Part shown: positions 24,404 to 32,532 of the stretch, piece after piece
Numbering within the stretch: the first letter of the stretch is position 1
Layout: each line of letters opens with the position of its first letter
DNA from: an uncultured Bacilli bacterium
Lineage (GTDB): Bacteria; Bacillota_I; Bacilli_A; RF39; UBA660
Reading direction: 5' to 3'
Assembly (NCBI GenBank): GCA_934131175.1
Contig: CAKOZD010000002.1
Coordinates: 1 to 64,000 of the forward strand
Length of the DNA: 64,000 nucleotides
Program-made: the position numbers and the translations under genes
The notes under the pieces: model-generated
Database searches by the model: none
What the model saw: only the letters and a program-made list of their open reading frames with translations
What the model was told of the DNA's origin: nothing

Positions 24404-26794
24404 ATGAAATTAAAATTTAGAGCTGATCCTGAAGATTTACTTATTTTTGGAATGTTTGCTGTATTTTTATTATATATAGTTGCTATTGGTGTAGTTAATG
24501 TTCATACCTTTGCAACTGAAGGACATTTGTCTGGATTAAATCCATTTCCAGCATTTGGACCTAGATATTTATTTTCAACATTATTTTTATATTTTTTGTT
24601 TTTACTAGGACTTTTTGCTAGTGTTAGCTCAATGTTTTTTGAACGTGAAAAAGGATTTGGAATTACTACTGATAAAAAAGATAAAGGTTATTCTAGATGG
24701 GCTAAAGAAAAAGAAATTAAAGAAGAATTAGAGTGTGTACAAATTACACAAAAGAATTCTAAAGCTGCTGGTATTCCAATTATTTTAAATGATAAAGAGA
24801 TGTGGGTAGATAATGGTGAATATCACTCACTTGTAATTGGTGCTACTGGTTCTGGTAAAACTCAGACTGTTATTTTACCAATGGTTTATAACTTAGCAAA
24901 AGCACGTGAGTCAATGATTATTACTGACCCTAAGGGTGAAATTTATGAAAAAACAAGTAATATGTTAAGAGCAAGAGGATATCAAATATTACTACTTAAC
25001 TTCCGTGATCCTCAAAATGGTAATGCTTGGAATCCAATGACATTACCTTATGAAATGTATAAAAAAGGTAATCAAGATAAAGCAATAGAGTTACTTGATG
25101 ACTTAGCTTTAAATATTTTGTATGATTCATCTAATAAAAATGCTGACCCATTCTGGGAGAAAACGTCAGCTGACTACTTCTCAGGAGTTGCGTTAGGATT
25201 ATTTGAAGATGCTAAACCTGAAGAAATAAATATTAATAGTATTTCACTTGCAACTACTGTTGGAGAAGAAAAATTTGGTGGTTCTACATATATAAAAGAG
25301 TACTTTGGTGCAAAAGACCCAGCAAGTCCTGCTGCTATTAATGCATCAAGTACAATTATGGCACCTAATGAAACAAAGGGAAGTATCTTATCAGTATTTA
25401 AACAAAAGGTTAAATTATTTGCTTCTCGTGAAAATTTATCTGAAATGCTATCACATAGTGATATCGATTTGGAAAGTATTGGTGAAAGACCTACAGCAGT
25501 ATTTATAGTTATTCAAGATGAAAAGAAAACTTATCATTCATTAGTTACTATTTTATTAAAACAAATTTATGAAACATTAATTAGTGTTGCTCAAAAAAAT
25601 GGTGGAGCATTACCAGTTAGAACAAACTTCTTACTTGATGAGTTTGCGAACATGCCACCATTAAAAGATGTAACTACAATGATTACTGCAGCACGTTCAA
25701 GACATATTCGTTTTACAATGATTATTCAGAACTTTGCACAGTTAGATGATGTTTATGGAAAAGAAGAAGCAGAAACTATTCGTGGTAACTGTGGTAACAT
25801 TGTTTACTTAATTACTACGGAATTAAAAGCTTTGGAAGAAATCTCTAAGATGTGTGGTGAGGTTAAGTCTAAGAAAGATGATAAGACTGCATCAACTCCA
25901 TTAGTTACTGTTTCTGACTTACAAAGAATGAAACAATTTGAAGTTATTATTTTACGTATGAGAAAACAACCATTTAAAACTAAATTTACACCATTCTTTA
26001 AATTAGATTGGGGAACAAAATATCCTCCTGCTAAATATCCAGTAAGAAAGAAACAAGAATTAAAAACATTTGATATTAAAGAATTTGTTAAGAATCAAAA
26101 GAAAAAGAAACTATTAGAAATGATGAATTCGGCAGATCAACAAGATAAAGAAAATGCATCACTTCCAAAACTTCCAGGAATGTTTAGAAATAATGAGGCA
26201 CATAATTCTTTACCTCCTGAGTTACAAGCTGCAAGAAATATTAGAAAAGAACAAGAAAGAAATAGCATACCTGATTTTACAACAAAACCTCGTGAGAGTA
26301 GTGCTGATAATAGTGTTAGGGGAATACCTGATTTTGAAACATTTAAAAAGCAAATGGAAGCAAATGGAGCCTTTAATCCATTTGAAATTCCAAAAGAATC
26401 ACCTACAACTAGAGCACCAAGCATTCCAACAACACCAATTACTAGTGCACCAACAACTGCCCCATCTAATCCGTTTATGAGTAATAGTAGCAGTGATGAT
26501 GACTTTGGATTTGATGTAGATGAATTAGTTAAGAAAATTGATGCTAAGATTGCTGAACTTGAAGCAGAAGAGAAAAAAGAAGAGGAAGAAAGAAAGAAAA
26601 AAGAGAGTCTTGCTCAACCAACAACTGCTCCTGCAACAGTTGCAACAACACCAATCCATAGTATTAATGATATATATAATGAAAAACCTGCTGTTAAAGA
26701 AACATCAGTTGCTGAAAAGCCTAAGCCATTACCTAATCTTGATTTGGATGATGATAATGATGATGACTTTTTCGATGATTTCTTTGATAATTAG
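24404..26794 (+). CDS. VirD4/TraG-type coupling ATPase
   Basis: 796 aa. Coupling proteins recruit DNA or protein substrates to the T4SS. Two N-terminal helices (about 11-34 and 54-76), Walker A GATGSGKT (146-153), DPKGE (175-179), Walker B N-F-L-L-D-E-F (408-414) and the R-F-T-M-I-I-Q-N-F-A-Q motif follow. From about residue 560 the tail (~230 aa) is low complexity: Lys-rich helix, Pro/Thr-rich linker, Glu/Lys block and a C-terminal acidic run (DDDNDDDFFDDFFDN). Acidic tails of this kind may dock substrate or partners. No relaxase gene is next to it, so its substrate is unknown. Confidence 0.93.
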   Translation: MKLKFRADPEDLLIFGMFAVFLLYIVAIGVVNVHTFATEGHLSGLNPFPAFGPRYLFSTLFLYFLFLLGLFASVSSMFFEREKGFGITTDKKDKGYSRWAKEKEIKEELECVQITQKNSKAAGIPIILNDKEMWVDNGEYHSLVIGATGSGKTQTVILPMVYNLAKARESMIITDPKGEIYEKTSNMLRARGYQILLLNFRDPQNGNAWNPMTLPYEMYKKGNQDKAIELLDDLALNILYDSSNKNADPFWEKTSADYFSGVALGLFEDAKPEEININSISLATTVGEEKFGGSTYIKEYFGAKDPASPAAINASSTIMAPNETKGSILSVFKQKVKLFASRENLSEMLSHSDIDLESIGERPTAVFIVIQDEKKTYHSLVTILLKQIYETLISVAQKNGGALPVRTNFLLDEFANMPPLKDVTTMITAARSRHIRFTMIIQNFAQLDDVYGKEEAETIRGNCGNIVYLITTELKALEEISKMCGEVKSKKDDKTASTPLVTVSDLQRMKQFEVIILRMRKQPFKTKFTPFFKLDWGTKYPPAKYPVRKKQELKTFDIKEFVKNQKKKKLLEMMNSADQQDKENASLPKLPGMFRNNEAHNSLPPELQAARNIRKEQERNSIPDFTTKPRESSADNSVRGIPDFETFKKQMEANGAFNPFEIPKESPTTRAPSIPTTPITSAPTTAPSNPFMSNSSSDDDFGFDVDELVKKIDAKIAELEAEEKKEEEERKKKESLAQPTTAPATVATTPIHSINDIYNEKPAVKETSVAEKPKPLPNLDLDDDNDDDFFDDFFDN

Positions 26795-26808
26795 AAAGGA
26801 AGATAAAT

Positions 26809-28047
26809 ATGAATACTAACTTTAATATAGTAAAAAAACCAAAAAAAGAAGATATTGAAATAGAAGAAGATGAAGAAGAAATTGAATTAGATGATGACGA
26901 TGATAAACCTAGTAAATCTTCTTCAAATGATTTAAGAAAAAGAATGTTTTTAGTAATGGGAATTATTGTTGGTGGAACTATCTTATTATTATTTATTCTA
27001 TATTTATGTTCTTTACTAATGCATAAAACATATGATTATGCTGATATAGAAAATTTAATGGAGAGTTCTGCAAAGAAGTATTTTAAAGATAATCCAAGTT
27101 ATTTACCTACAGAAGAGGGAAATATTGTAGAACTTGATGTTAATAATCTAGTTGCCGGTTCATATATGAAAAACTTATCTGAATATACTGGTGAAGGAGT
27201 TACTTGTTCTGGAACAATTCAAGTAGAAAAATCCGGTTCAGAATATTTATATACACCTTATTTAAATTGTGGTGATCAATATTATACTGAAGAATTATAT
27301 AAGAAGATTGTAAATGATAATAATGTTGTTACTTCAGGATATGGTCTATATTCACATAATGGTTCTTATGCATATAGGGGAGAAGAAGTTGATAACTATG
27401 TTAAGTTAGATAATAGTTTATGGAGAATTGTTAAAGTTACTTCAAATAATAATGTTGTTCTTATTCATAATGATGGACTTCCATATACCCAACCATGGGA
27501 TGATAGATATAATGAAAGTAGATTTTACGCTGCTGGAATAAATTCATATGGAGCAAGTCGTATAAAGGAATATTTAAATAAAGTTTATAAAAACTCTAAG
27601 ACAAAACGTGAAGATGAAAAAGATGAAAATATTTTATCAAATAGTGATAAAGCAAAATTAGTTTCATATAATTTATGTACTGCAAAAAGAGCAGCTAATA
27701 GTACAACAAGTGATAATACAGAAGAGTGTCAAGAAAATACAGCAAATCAAAAATTAGGATTATTAACTTTATCTGATTACATTTATGCAAGTATTGATCC
27801 TAATTGTAAGACTGCAACTAGCAAGTCATGTCAAAATTATAACTATTTAAGTATAGATAATGATTGGTGGTTAGCAACAGCAAATAGTGCAGATAACTCA
27901 ACAGTTTATAAAGTTGATGGAACAGGTGTTGTAAGTTCAGAGAATGCAAGTAATTATTGTATTGTAAGACCAGTTATTTATTTAAATAGTAAGATTTTAT
28001 ATAAAGATGGAGAAGGTACTTTAGAAAAACCATATACTGTAAAATAG
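26809..28047 (+). CDS. Membrane-anchored surface protein, paralog of 3086-4891 protein
   Basis: 412 aa. An acidic cytoplasmic N-terminus (E/D-rich at 14-33) precedes a helix at about 46-70; then the same small Cys domain as in the 601-aa protein (MESSAKKYF with L-P-T, VEK...YLYTPYLNCG) and one DUF6273-like domain (V-K-L-D-N-S-L-W-R-I-V-K ... CIVRPVIYLN ... EKPYTVK). Only one copy of the C-terminal domain and no Ig-like insert, so it is a shorter relative. It closes the locus before a strong terminator. Surface role inferred. Confidence 0.7.
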   Translation: MNTNFNIVKKPKKEDIEIEEDEEEIELDDDDDKPSKSSSNDLRKRMFLVMGIIVGGTILLLFILYLCSLLMHKTYDYADIENLMESSAKKYFKDNPSYLPTEEGNIVELDVNNLVAGSYMKNLSEYTGEGVTCSGTIQVEKSGSEYLYTPYLNCGDQYYTEELYKKIVNDNNVVTSGYGLYSHNGSYAYRGEEVDNYVKLDNSLWRIVKVTSNNNVVLIHNDGLPYTQPWDDRYNESRFYAAGINSYGASRIKEYLNKVYKNSKTKREDEKDENILSNSDKAKLVSYNLCTAKRAANSTTSDNTEECQENTANQKLGLLTLSDYIYASIDPNCKTATSKSCQNYNYLSIDNDWWLATANSADNSTVYKVDGTGVVSSENASNYCIVRPVIYLNSKILYKDGEGTLEKPYTVK

Positions 28048-28079
28048 GAATCTATAATAAAATAGATTCTTTTTTTTTC
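28048..28079 (+). terminator. Strong terminator closing the Tad/T4SS locus
   Basis: Eight-pair perfect stem (28048-28055 with 28062-28069), six-base loop, nine T (28070-28078). Confidence 0.9.
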
Positions 28080-28102
28080 ATCTAATATTATGAGGTGATT
28101 AG

Positions 28103-28387
28103 ATGAAAAATATTAATATTAATGATTTATTAAATATTAAGAATGCTAATATTATAGATATAAGAAATAATTTTAGTTATATGAAAGGACATATTCCAGG
28201 AGCAATAAATATTACTTATCAAGAATTATTATTTAATCCAGAGAGATATTTAAACAGAAATAAAGTATATTACATTTATTGTGATTCTGGTAGTAGAAGT
28301 AAAGTTATTGTAAATGAATTAAATAATTTAGGTTATAATACTATTAATGTTTTAGGTGGCTATAATAGTTACTTGTTTAGATTCTAG
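28103..28387 (+). CDS. Single-domain rhodanese-like protein
   Basis: 94 aa, close to the minimal rhodanese domain. Signature elements: I-I-D-I-R near 17-21, G-H-I-P-G-A-I-N (29-36) and the active loop CDSGSRS (60-66, Cys60 and Arg65), which can form a persulphide and hand sulphur to an acceptor. GAGGTG ribosome site before ATG. A one-gene unit followed by the DedA-type gene; substrate not known. Confidence 0.9.
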   Translation: MKNININDLLNIKNANIIDIRNNFSYMKGHIPGAINITYQELLFNPERYLNRNKVYYIYCDSGSRSKVIVNELNNLGYNTINVLGGYNSYLFRF

Positions 28388-28401
28388 AATTATACTATAA
28401 T
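28373..28401 (+). promoter_or_regulatory. Promoter of the DedA/TVP38-type gene
   Basis: TTGTTT (28373-28378), 17-bp spacer, TATAAT (28396-28401). The -35 overlaps the end of the rhodanese gene. Confidence 0.65.
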
Positions 28402-28420
28402 AAAACTTGAAGGTGATAAA

Positions 28421-28999
28421 TTGAACATCATTAGTTATATTATTGAAAATAGTACGGAATTTGTTTCTCATGGAGGATTGCTAGTTGGATTTTTCTTAGT
28501 ATTTATAGAATGTTTTATACCTGCTTTACCTTTAAGTATTTTTATAGCGTTAAATGTTAATGCTTTTGGAATGTTTTTAGGTGTATTTATATCTTGGGTA
28601 GCAACTTGTTTAGGAAGTTTTTTATGTTATTTATTATTTTATTATTTAGGTGGTAAATTTCATCAAAAAGTATTAAATAAAAAAATGATAATTAAGGTTA
28701 GAAATGGAATTGATAAGATAAGTAATATTAGATTTTCTAGTTTAGTTTTATTGATTACACTTCCATTTACTCCTGCATCTTTAATTAATATTTTATCTGG
28801 TATGGCTGGAATATCTAAGAAAAAGTTTTTAGCAGCTTTATTGATTGGTAAAGTTTTCTCAACTACTTTTTGGGGATATATAGGTAAAAGTTTAATAGAG
28901 AGTGTTACTGATTTAACTACATTGATATATATTGGTATTGCGTTGTTAGTTGCATATGTACTTTCAAAAATTGTAAGTAAGAGAATGAATATAGAATAA
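28421..28999 (+). CDS. DedA/TVP38-family membrane protein (VTT domain)
   Basis: 192 aa with TTG start (GAAGGTGAT upstream). Hydrophobic protein of about five or six helices. The VTT (SNARE-associated) signature region is visible in F-I-E-C-F-I-P-A-L-P and P-F-T-P-A-S-L-I-N-I-L-S-G near the middle, a pattern typical of TVP38/TMEM64-like proteins. Members move or scramble lipids, with polyprenyl phosphate recycling as a common role. Start codon choice is moderately sure because of the RBS. Confidence 0.85.
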   Translation: MNIISYIIENSTEFVSHGGLLVGFFLVFIECFIPALPLSIFIALNVNAFGMFLGVFISWVATCLGSFLCYLLFYYLGGKFHQKVLNKKMIIKVRNGIDKISNIRFSSLVLLITLPFTPASLINILSGMAGISKKKFLAALLIGKVFSTTFWGYIGKSLIESVTDLTTLIYIGIALLVAYVLSKIVSKRMNIE

Positions 29000-29023
29000 T
29001 TATTTAGAATAAAGAGGTGTTGT

Positions 29024-30100
29024 ATGGATTATATAATTATAGGTTTATTAGTTGTACTTATTATTTTAACTGTTATTTCATTATTTAAGAATATTAATGA
29101 ATCTAATATTACTGAACGTTTAGGTAAATTAGAAGTTAGTATGATGAAAGAGATGGGAAATTTTAAAAACGATTTAAGTCGTGATTTAAATGATGATTTT
29201 ACTAAATTAAATGAAGGAGTAGAGAAGAGATTATTACTTATAAATGATAAAGTAAATGAGCGACTTGATCAAAACTTTGAGAAGACAAATAAAACATTTC
29301 AAAATGTTATTGAAAGACTTAGTAGAATAGATGAGGCTCAAAAGAAGATAGATAATTTATCTGGAGATATTATTAGTTTACAAAGTATATTAACTGATAA
29401 GAAGACACGTGGAATATATGGAGAAGTTAATTTAAAACATATTCTTGTATCAGTTTTTGGTGAAAGAAATGATAATATTTATAGATTACAATATACATTT
29501 TCAACAGGTGTTATAGCAGATTCTGTTTTGTTTGCTCCTGAACCCCTTGGGACAATTTGTATAGATTCAAAATTTCCATTAGAACACTATCAAGCAATGG
29601 TTGATAAAAGGCTTACTAGCGAAATGCGAGATAAGTATGAAAAAATGTTTAGAATGGATATGAAAAAACATATTGATGCGATTGCTGATAAATATATAAT
29701 TCCAGGAGAAACTTCAAATCAAGCAATATTATTTTTACCAGCTGAGGCGATATTTGCAGAAATAAATGCATATCATACAGATATTATAAATTATGCATAT
29801 CGTAAGCATGTATGGATTACTAGTCCTACTACCTTAGTATCAACATTGACTGTAATTGAAATGATTATTAAAAATATCGAAAGAGATAAATATACAAGAG
29901 TAATACATGAAGAGTTAAATAAACTTGGATTAGAATTTTCAAGATATAAAGAAAGATGGGACAAGCTTGCTAGAAGTATTCAAACTGTTAATAAAGATGT
30001 AGAAAATGTCTATATAACAACAGATAAAATTACGAAGAAATTTGAAAGTATAAATAGAGTAGATGTTAATAAATTAGATAATTCAAATGAAGAAGACTAA
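29024..30100 (+). CDS. rmuC: RmuC family DNA recombination protein
   Basis: 358 aa. N-terminal membrane helix (about 2-20), coiled coil to about 125, then the RmuC nuclease-fold domain: K-T-R-G-I-Y-G-E near 127, L-Q-Y-T, I-C-I-D-S-K-F-P-L-E-H-Y and the I-L-F-L-P-A-E region are the family signatures. RmuC limits recombination at inverted repeats in E. coli. Standard length for Gram-positive RmuC. Independent of the neighbouring genes as far as seen. Confidence 0.92.
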   Translation: MDYIIIGLLVVLIILTVISLFKNINESNITERLGKLEVSMMKEMGNFKNDLSRDLNDDFTKLNEGVEKRLLLINDKVNERLDQNFEKTNKTFQNVIERLSRIDEAQKKIDNLSGDIISLQSILTDKKTRGIYGEVNLKHILVSVFGERNDNIYRLQYTFSTGVIADSVLFAPEPLGTICIDSKFPLEHYQAMVDKRLTSEMRDKYEKMFRMDMKKHIDAIADKYIIPGETSNQAILFLPAEAIFAEINAYHTDIINYAYRKHVWITSPTTLVSTLTVIEMIIKNIERDKYTRVIHEELNKLGLEFSRYKERWDKLARSIQTVNKDVENVYITTDKITKKFESINRVDVNKLDNSNEED

Positions 30101-30132
30101 TATATTTTTTTCTTCTTTTCATATTATTTAAT

Positions 30133-30327
30133 ATGAGAAAAATATTATTATATATATTAAGTGTTTTACTTATGAGTGTTGGTTTAACTTTTATTTTTAT
30201 ATATATGAATTTATTTGCTTTTGGATATACTTTATTAGAATATTTAAGTTTTATATTTACTAATTTTTATTGTTTATTATTTTTTGTTGGTTTTATTCTT
30301 TTAAATATATTATTGCATAAAAAATAG
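30133..30327 (+). CDS. Small two-helix membrane protein
   Basis: 64 aa, almost entirely hydrophobic, helices at about 4-28 and 36-60, basic ends. No good ribosome site is visible (bases before ATG are AT-rich), so translation is uncertain. A weak hairpin follows rmuC and a strong bidirectional terminator follows this ORF. Could be a real small protein or chance. Confidence 0.45.
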   Translation: MRKILLYILSVLLMSVGLTFIFIYMNLFAFGYTLLEYLSFIFTNFYCLLFFVGFILLNILLHKK

Positions 30328-30351
30328 ATTACTTTTTTAGTAATCTATTTT
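30321..30351. terminator. Bidirectional terminator between the 64-aa ORF and trpS
   Basis: 13-pair stem (30321-30333 with 30339-30351) with T-rich loop; A-run on the left and T-run on the right, so it works in both directions. It overlaps the ends of both ORFs. Confidence 0.8.
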
Positions 30352-31341
30352 CATAGCATGTTTTACTTCTTGCATTACTTCTTTTGCTTTTTCTCTTGCT
30401 TTTTCAGTTCCTTTATTTAGTATTTCGTCTACTAATTCTTTATTCTCATCATATTTTTTACGACGTTCTTGAATTGGTTTTAAGAAATTGTTCATTGCTT
30501 CAATAAGTTCTTTTTTACATTGAACACATCCACGAGCACCCATTTTACATTCTTCACAAATCTTTTTAGTATTTTCTTCTTTATTAACAAGATTATGATA
30601 ATAATAAACCATACATACATCTGGATTTGCAGGGTCATCTTTTTTAATTTTATTAGTGTCTGTTAATGCACCCATTACTTTTTTCTTAATTGTTTCTTCA
30701 TTATCAACTAAATATATAGCATTTCCAAGACTCTTACCCATCTTTTCATTACCATCAAGACCTTTAATTCTTTTATTTTCAGATAAATATGGTTCAGGCT
30801 CTTTTAGAGTCATTCCATAAATAGAATTAAATTTTCTAACTATTTCACGACATTGTTCTATTAATGGTAATTGATCTTCTCCAACAGGAACTAATTCACC
30901 TTTAAAAGCAGTAATGTCTGCTGCTTGAGAGACTGGGTATCCTAAAAATCCATAAGTAATACTTTCACCAGAATTTCCAAATAATTCTTTCTTTTGAGAA
31001 ATTTCTGTTTTAACAGTAGGATTTCTTTGAAGTCTTGCGACTGTTACTAAATTACTATAATAAACAGTTAATTCTGCTATTTCAGGTATTTTTGATTGAA
31101 TAAAGAAGTTTACTTTATTAGGGTCAAGTCCAATAGCAAGTAAATCTTTAGTTATTTCATATACATTAGTTCTTACTTTATCAGGGTTATTAAAATTATC
31201 AGTTAGTGCTTGAACATCAGCAATTTCTAAGAAAAATTCATAATCATCTTGTAACTTTACATAATTTTGTCCTGCACCAAAATAGTGACCTAAATGAAGA
31301 TTACCAGTTGGTCTTAATCCTGTAAGTATTGTTTTTTTCAT
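30337..31341 (-). CDS. trpS: Tryptophanyl-tRNA synthetase
   Basis: 334 aa, normal bacterial length. It charges tRNA-Trp. Class I motifs: P-T-G-N-L-H-L-G-H (11-19, HIGH-type) and K-M-G-K-S (near 200, KMSKS-type), with Rossmann core and anticodon-binding helices after. A Cys-containing stretch C-E-E-C...C-V-Q-C (about 262-278), found in many firmicute TrpRS, may bind metal. Minus strand, convergent with the genes to the left and in line with the rhomboid gene. No T-box leader was seen in its short upstream region. Confidence 0.97.
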   Translation of the reverse strand: MKKTILTGLRPTGNLHLGHYFGAGQNYVKLQDDYEFFLEIADVQALTDNFNNPDKVRTNVYEITKDLLAIGLDPNKVNFFIQSKIPEIAELTVYYSNLVTVARLQRNPTVKTEISQKKELFGNSGESITYGFLGYPVSQAADITAFKGELVPVGEDQLPLIEQCREIVRKFNSIYGMTLKEPEPYLSENKRIKGLDGNEKMGKSLGNAIYLVDNEETIKKKVMGALTDTNKIKKDDPANPDVCMVYYYHNLVNKEENTKKICEECKMGARGCVQCKKELIEAMNNFLKPIQERRKKYDENKELVDEILNKGTEKAREKAKEVMQEVKHAMKIDY

Positions 31342-31391
31342 AAAATCACATCTCTTTCCTTTGTATAAATATAATTTATTTTATCATTAAA

Positions 31392-31420
31392 TAAAAAAAA
31401 CTTCTATATAAACTAGAAGT
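31392..31420 (-). terminator. Terminator of the rhomboid gene
   Basis: Minus-strand transcript forms a seven-pair stem (31414-31420 with 31400-31406) and then a U-run (A-run 31394-31400 on +). It separates rhomboid from trpS. Confidence 0.75.
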
Positions 31421-32035
31421 TTAATGAAGTAAATTTATAATATCTAGGAAATTATTGTGATTTAGAAAAAATATTCCAAATATAATTCCACATAGTGCTC
31501 CTAATAAATGTCCATCATGATATGATTTATCTTTTTTATTAGTAATTAGTTTTTTCTTTACTTCACTAATTACATAAAATACTAAAATTAATAATACTGT
31601 TAATGGGATTTTACCATCTGTTATATTTGAGAAAGAACTTAATACAATAAGCATATACACATTACCACTTGCTCCTAATATCATGTATTTTGTAAATATT
31701 AAATTAAATATAGCAATTACTAGAGAGGTTATTAGTAGCATTATTAGTAAGTTAATACTACCATATTTTTCTTCTATCATTGGACCAACTAATAATATGT
31801 ATAAGAAATTACCAACGAAATGGTCCCAATTTTCATGACCAATACTATGAGTGAATAATCTTACATAAGATAGAGGATTTAGGGGAGATGAGCGATATGA
31901 TGAGAATAATAATTTATTTGTTTTGCCATGACTTATAGTATTTAGAAACCAAGCAATTAAAGATAATAATAAGTAACTTATTATAACTTTTGAATTATAA
32001 TCAAACTGGATATTGTTAATATTAAATGCTGTCAT
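31421..32035 (-). CDS. Rhomboid family intramembrane serine protease
   Basis: 204 aa. About six helices. Active-site motifs: GASG with catalytic Ser123, and His176 in H-L-L-G-A-L-C-G, with the H-E-N-W-D-H-F-V-G-N-F stretch (67-77) that matches the H-x-x-H-x-x-x-N motif of rhomboids. It cuts transmembrane substrates within the bilayer. GAAGGTG ribosome site. Substrates unknown. Confidence 0.9.
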   Translation of the reverse strand: MTAFNINNIQFDYNSKVIISYLLLSLIAWFLNTISHGKTNKLLFSSYRSSPLNPLSYVRLFTHSIGHENWDHFVGNFLYILLVGPMIEEKYGSINLLIMLLITSLVIAIFNLIFTKYMILGASGNVYMLIVLSSFSNITDGKIPLTVLLILVFYVISEVKKKLITNKKDKSYHDGHLLGALCGIIFGIFFLNHNNFLDIINLLH

Positions 32036-32064
32036 ACTACACCTTCTTTACTTATTTCATTATA

Positions 32065-32093
32065 ATTATACTAGAAGAAATTATTCTTTACAA
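32065..32093 (-). promoter_or_regulatory. Rhomboid promoter (minus strand)
   Basis: On the minus strand TTGTAA (32093-32088), 17-bp spacer, TATAAT (32070-32065). Overlaps a possible rightward promoter (TTCTTT 32044-32049, 17 bp, TATACT 32067-32072). Confidence 0.65.
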
Positions 32094-32143
32094 TGAATGT
32101 TTTTAGTGATATTGTAATTAATAAATATTTGTGGGGTTATTTT

Positions 32144-32518
32144 ATGAAAAAGATACATGAATTAAATATTGAAGAGCTAAGACAAATTAAGAATATTGCT
32201 ATTCAATATAGTACTTTAGATGAATTAGTTAATGCAATTGATTTTAATTTGAATGCAATATATTATCAAAATGTTCCTCTTAATGTAAGATTCGATTTGA
32301 ATATGTTTAGGGAACTTTCTATATTTACTGATACTGAACTTAAAATATTAAGTTTGAATCATATTTATAATCTTCAAGATTTAATAGATTTTGATTTAGA
32401 TACTGGTAAAACTAGTGATATGTCTCGTTCATTTAAAGAAAAAATTGAATGGGTTAGGAATTTTTATAATATGGATAGTTTTGATAAGAATGCTGTTCAG
32501 AAACAAAAAAAGAAGTAA
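32144..32518 (+). CDS. Small protein with one RpoA-CTD-like helical segment
   Basis: 124 aa from ATG 32144 (GTGGGGTT upstream); an ATG at 32093 has no ribosome site and lies too close to the promoter. Predicted helical, charged; the segment about 78-95 (L-K-I-L-S-L-N-H-I-Y-N-L-Q-D-L-I-D) resembles the helix-hairpin-helix part of the RNA polymerase alpha C-terminal domain, seen more clearly in the 41370 protein. Basic C-terminal tail. Not otherwise recognised; the DNA-binding idea is tentative. Confidence 0.6.
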   Translation: MKKIHELNIEELRQIKNIAIQYSTLDELVNAIDFNLNAIYYQNVPLNVRFDLNMFRELSIFTDTELKILSLNHIYNLQDLIDFDLDTGKTSDMSRSFKEKIEWVRNFYNMDSFDKNAVQKQKKK

Positions 32519-32532
32519 TTGCTTCTTTTTTT
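32505..32532. terminator. Bidirectional terminator
   Basis: A7-GAAG stem pairing with CTTC-T7 around a six-base loop; serves the 32144 gene (+) and the 33661 gene (-), which converge here. Confidence 0.75.

Noticed and set aside
26538..26819. ORF within VirD4 tail (other frame)
   Set aside because: Shadow of the low-complexity tail; no own start site.
1522..28047. Integrative conjugative element
   Set aside because: No relaxase, integrase, att repeats or tRNA gene at the edges, and base composition looks like the neighbours.
32093..32143. Upstream ATG start for 124-aa protein
   Set aside because: No ribosome site and very close to the likely transcription start.
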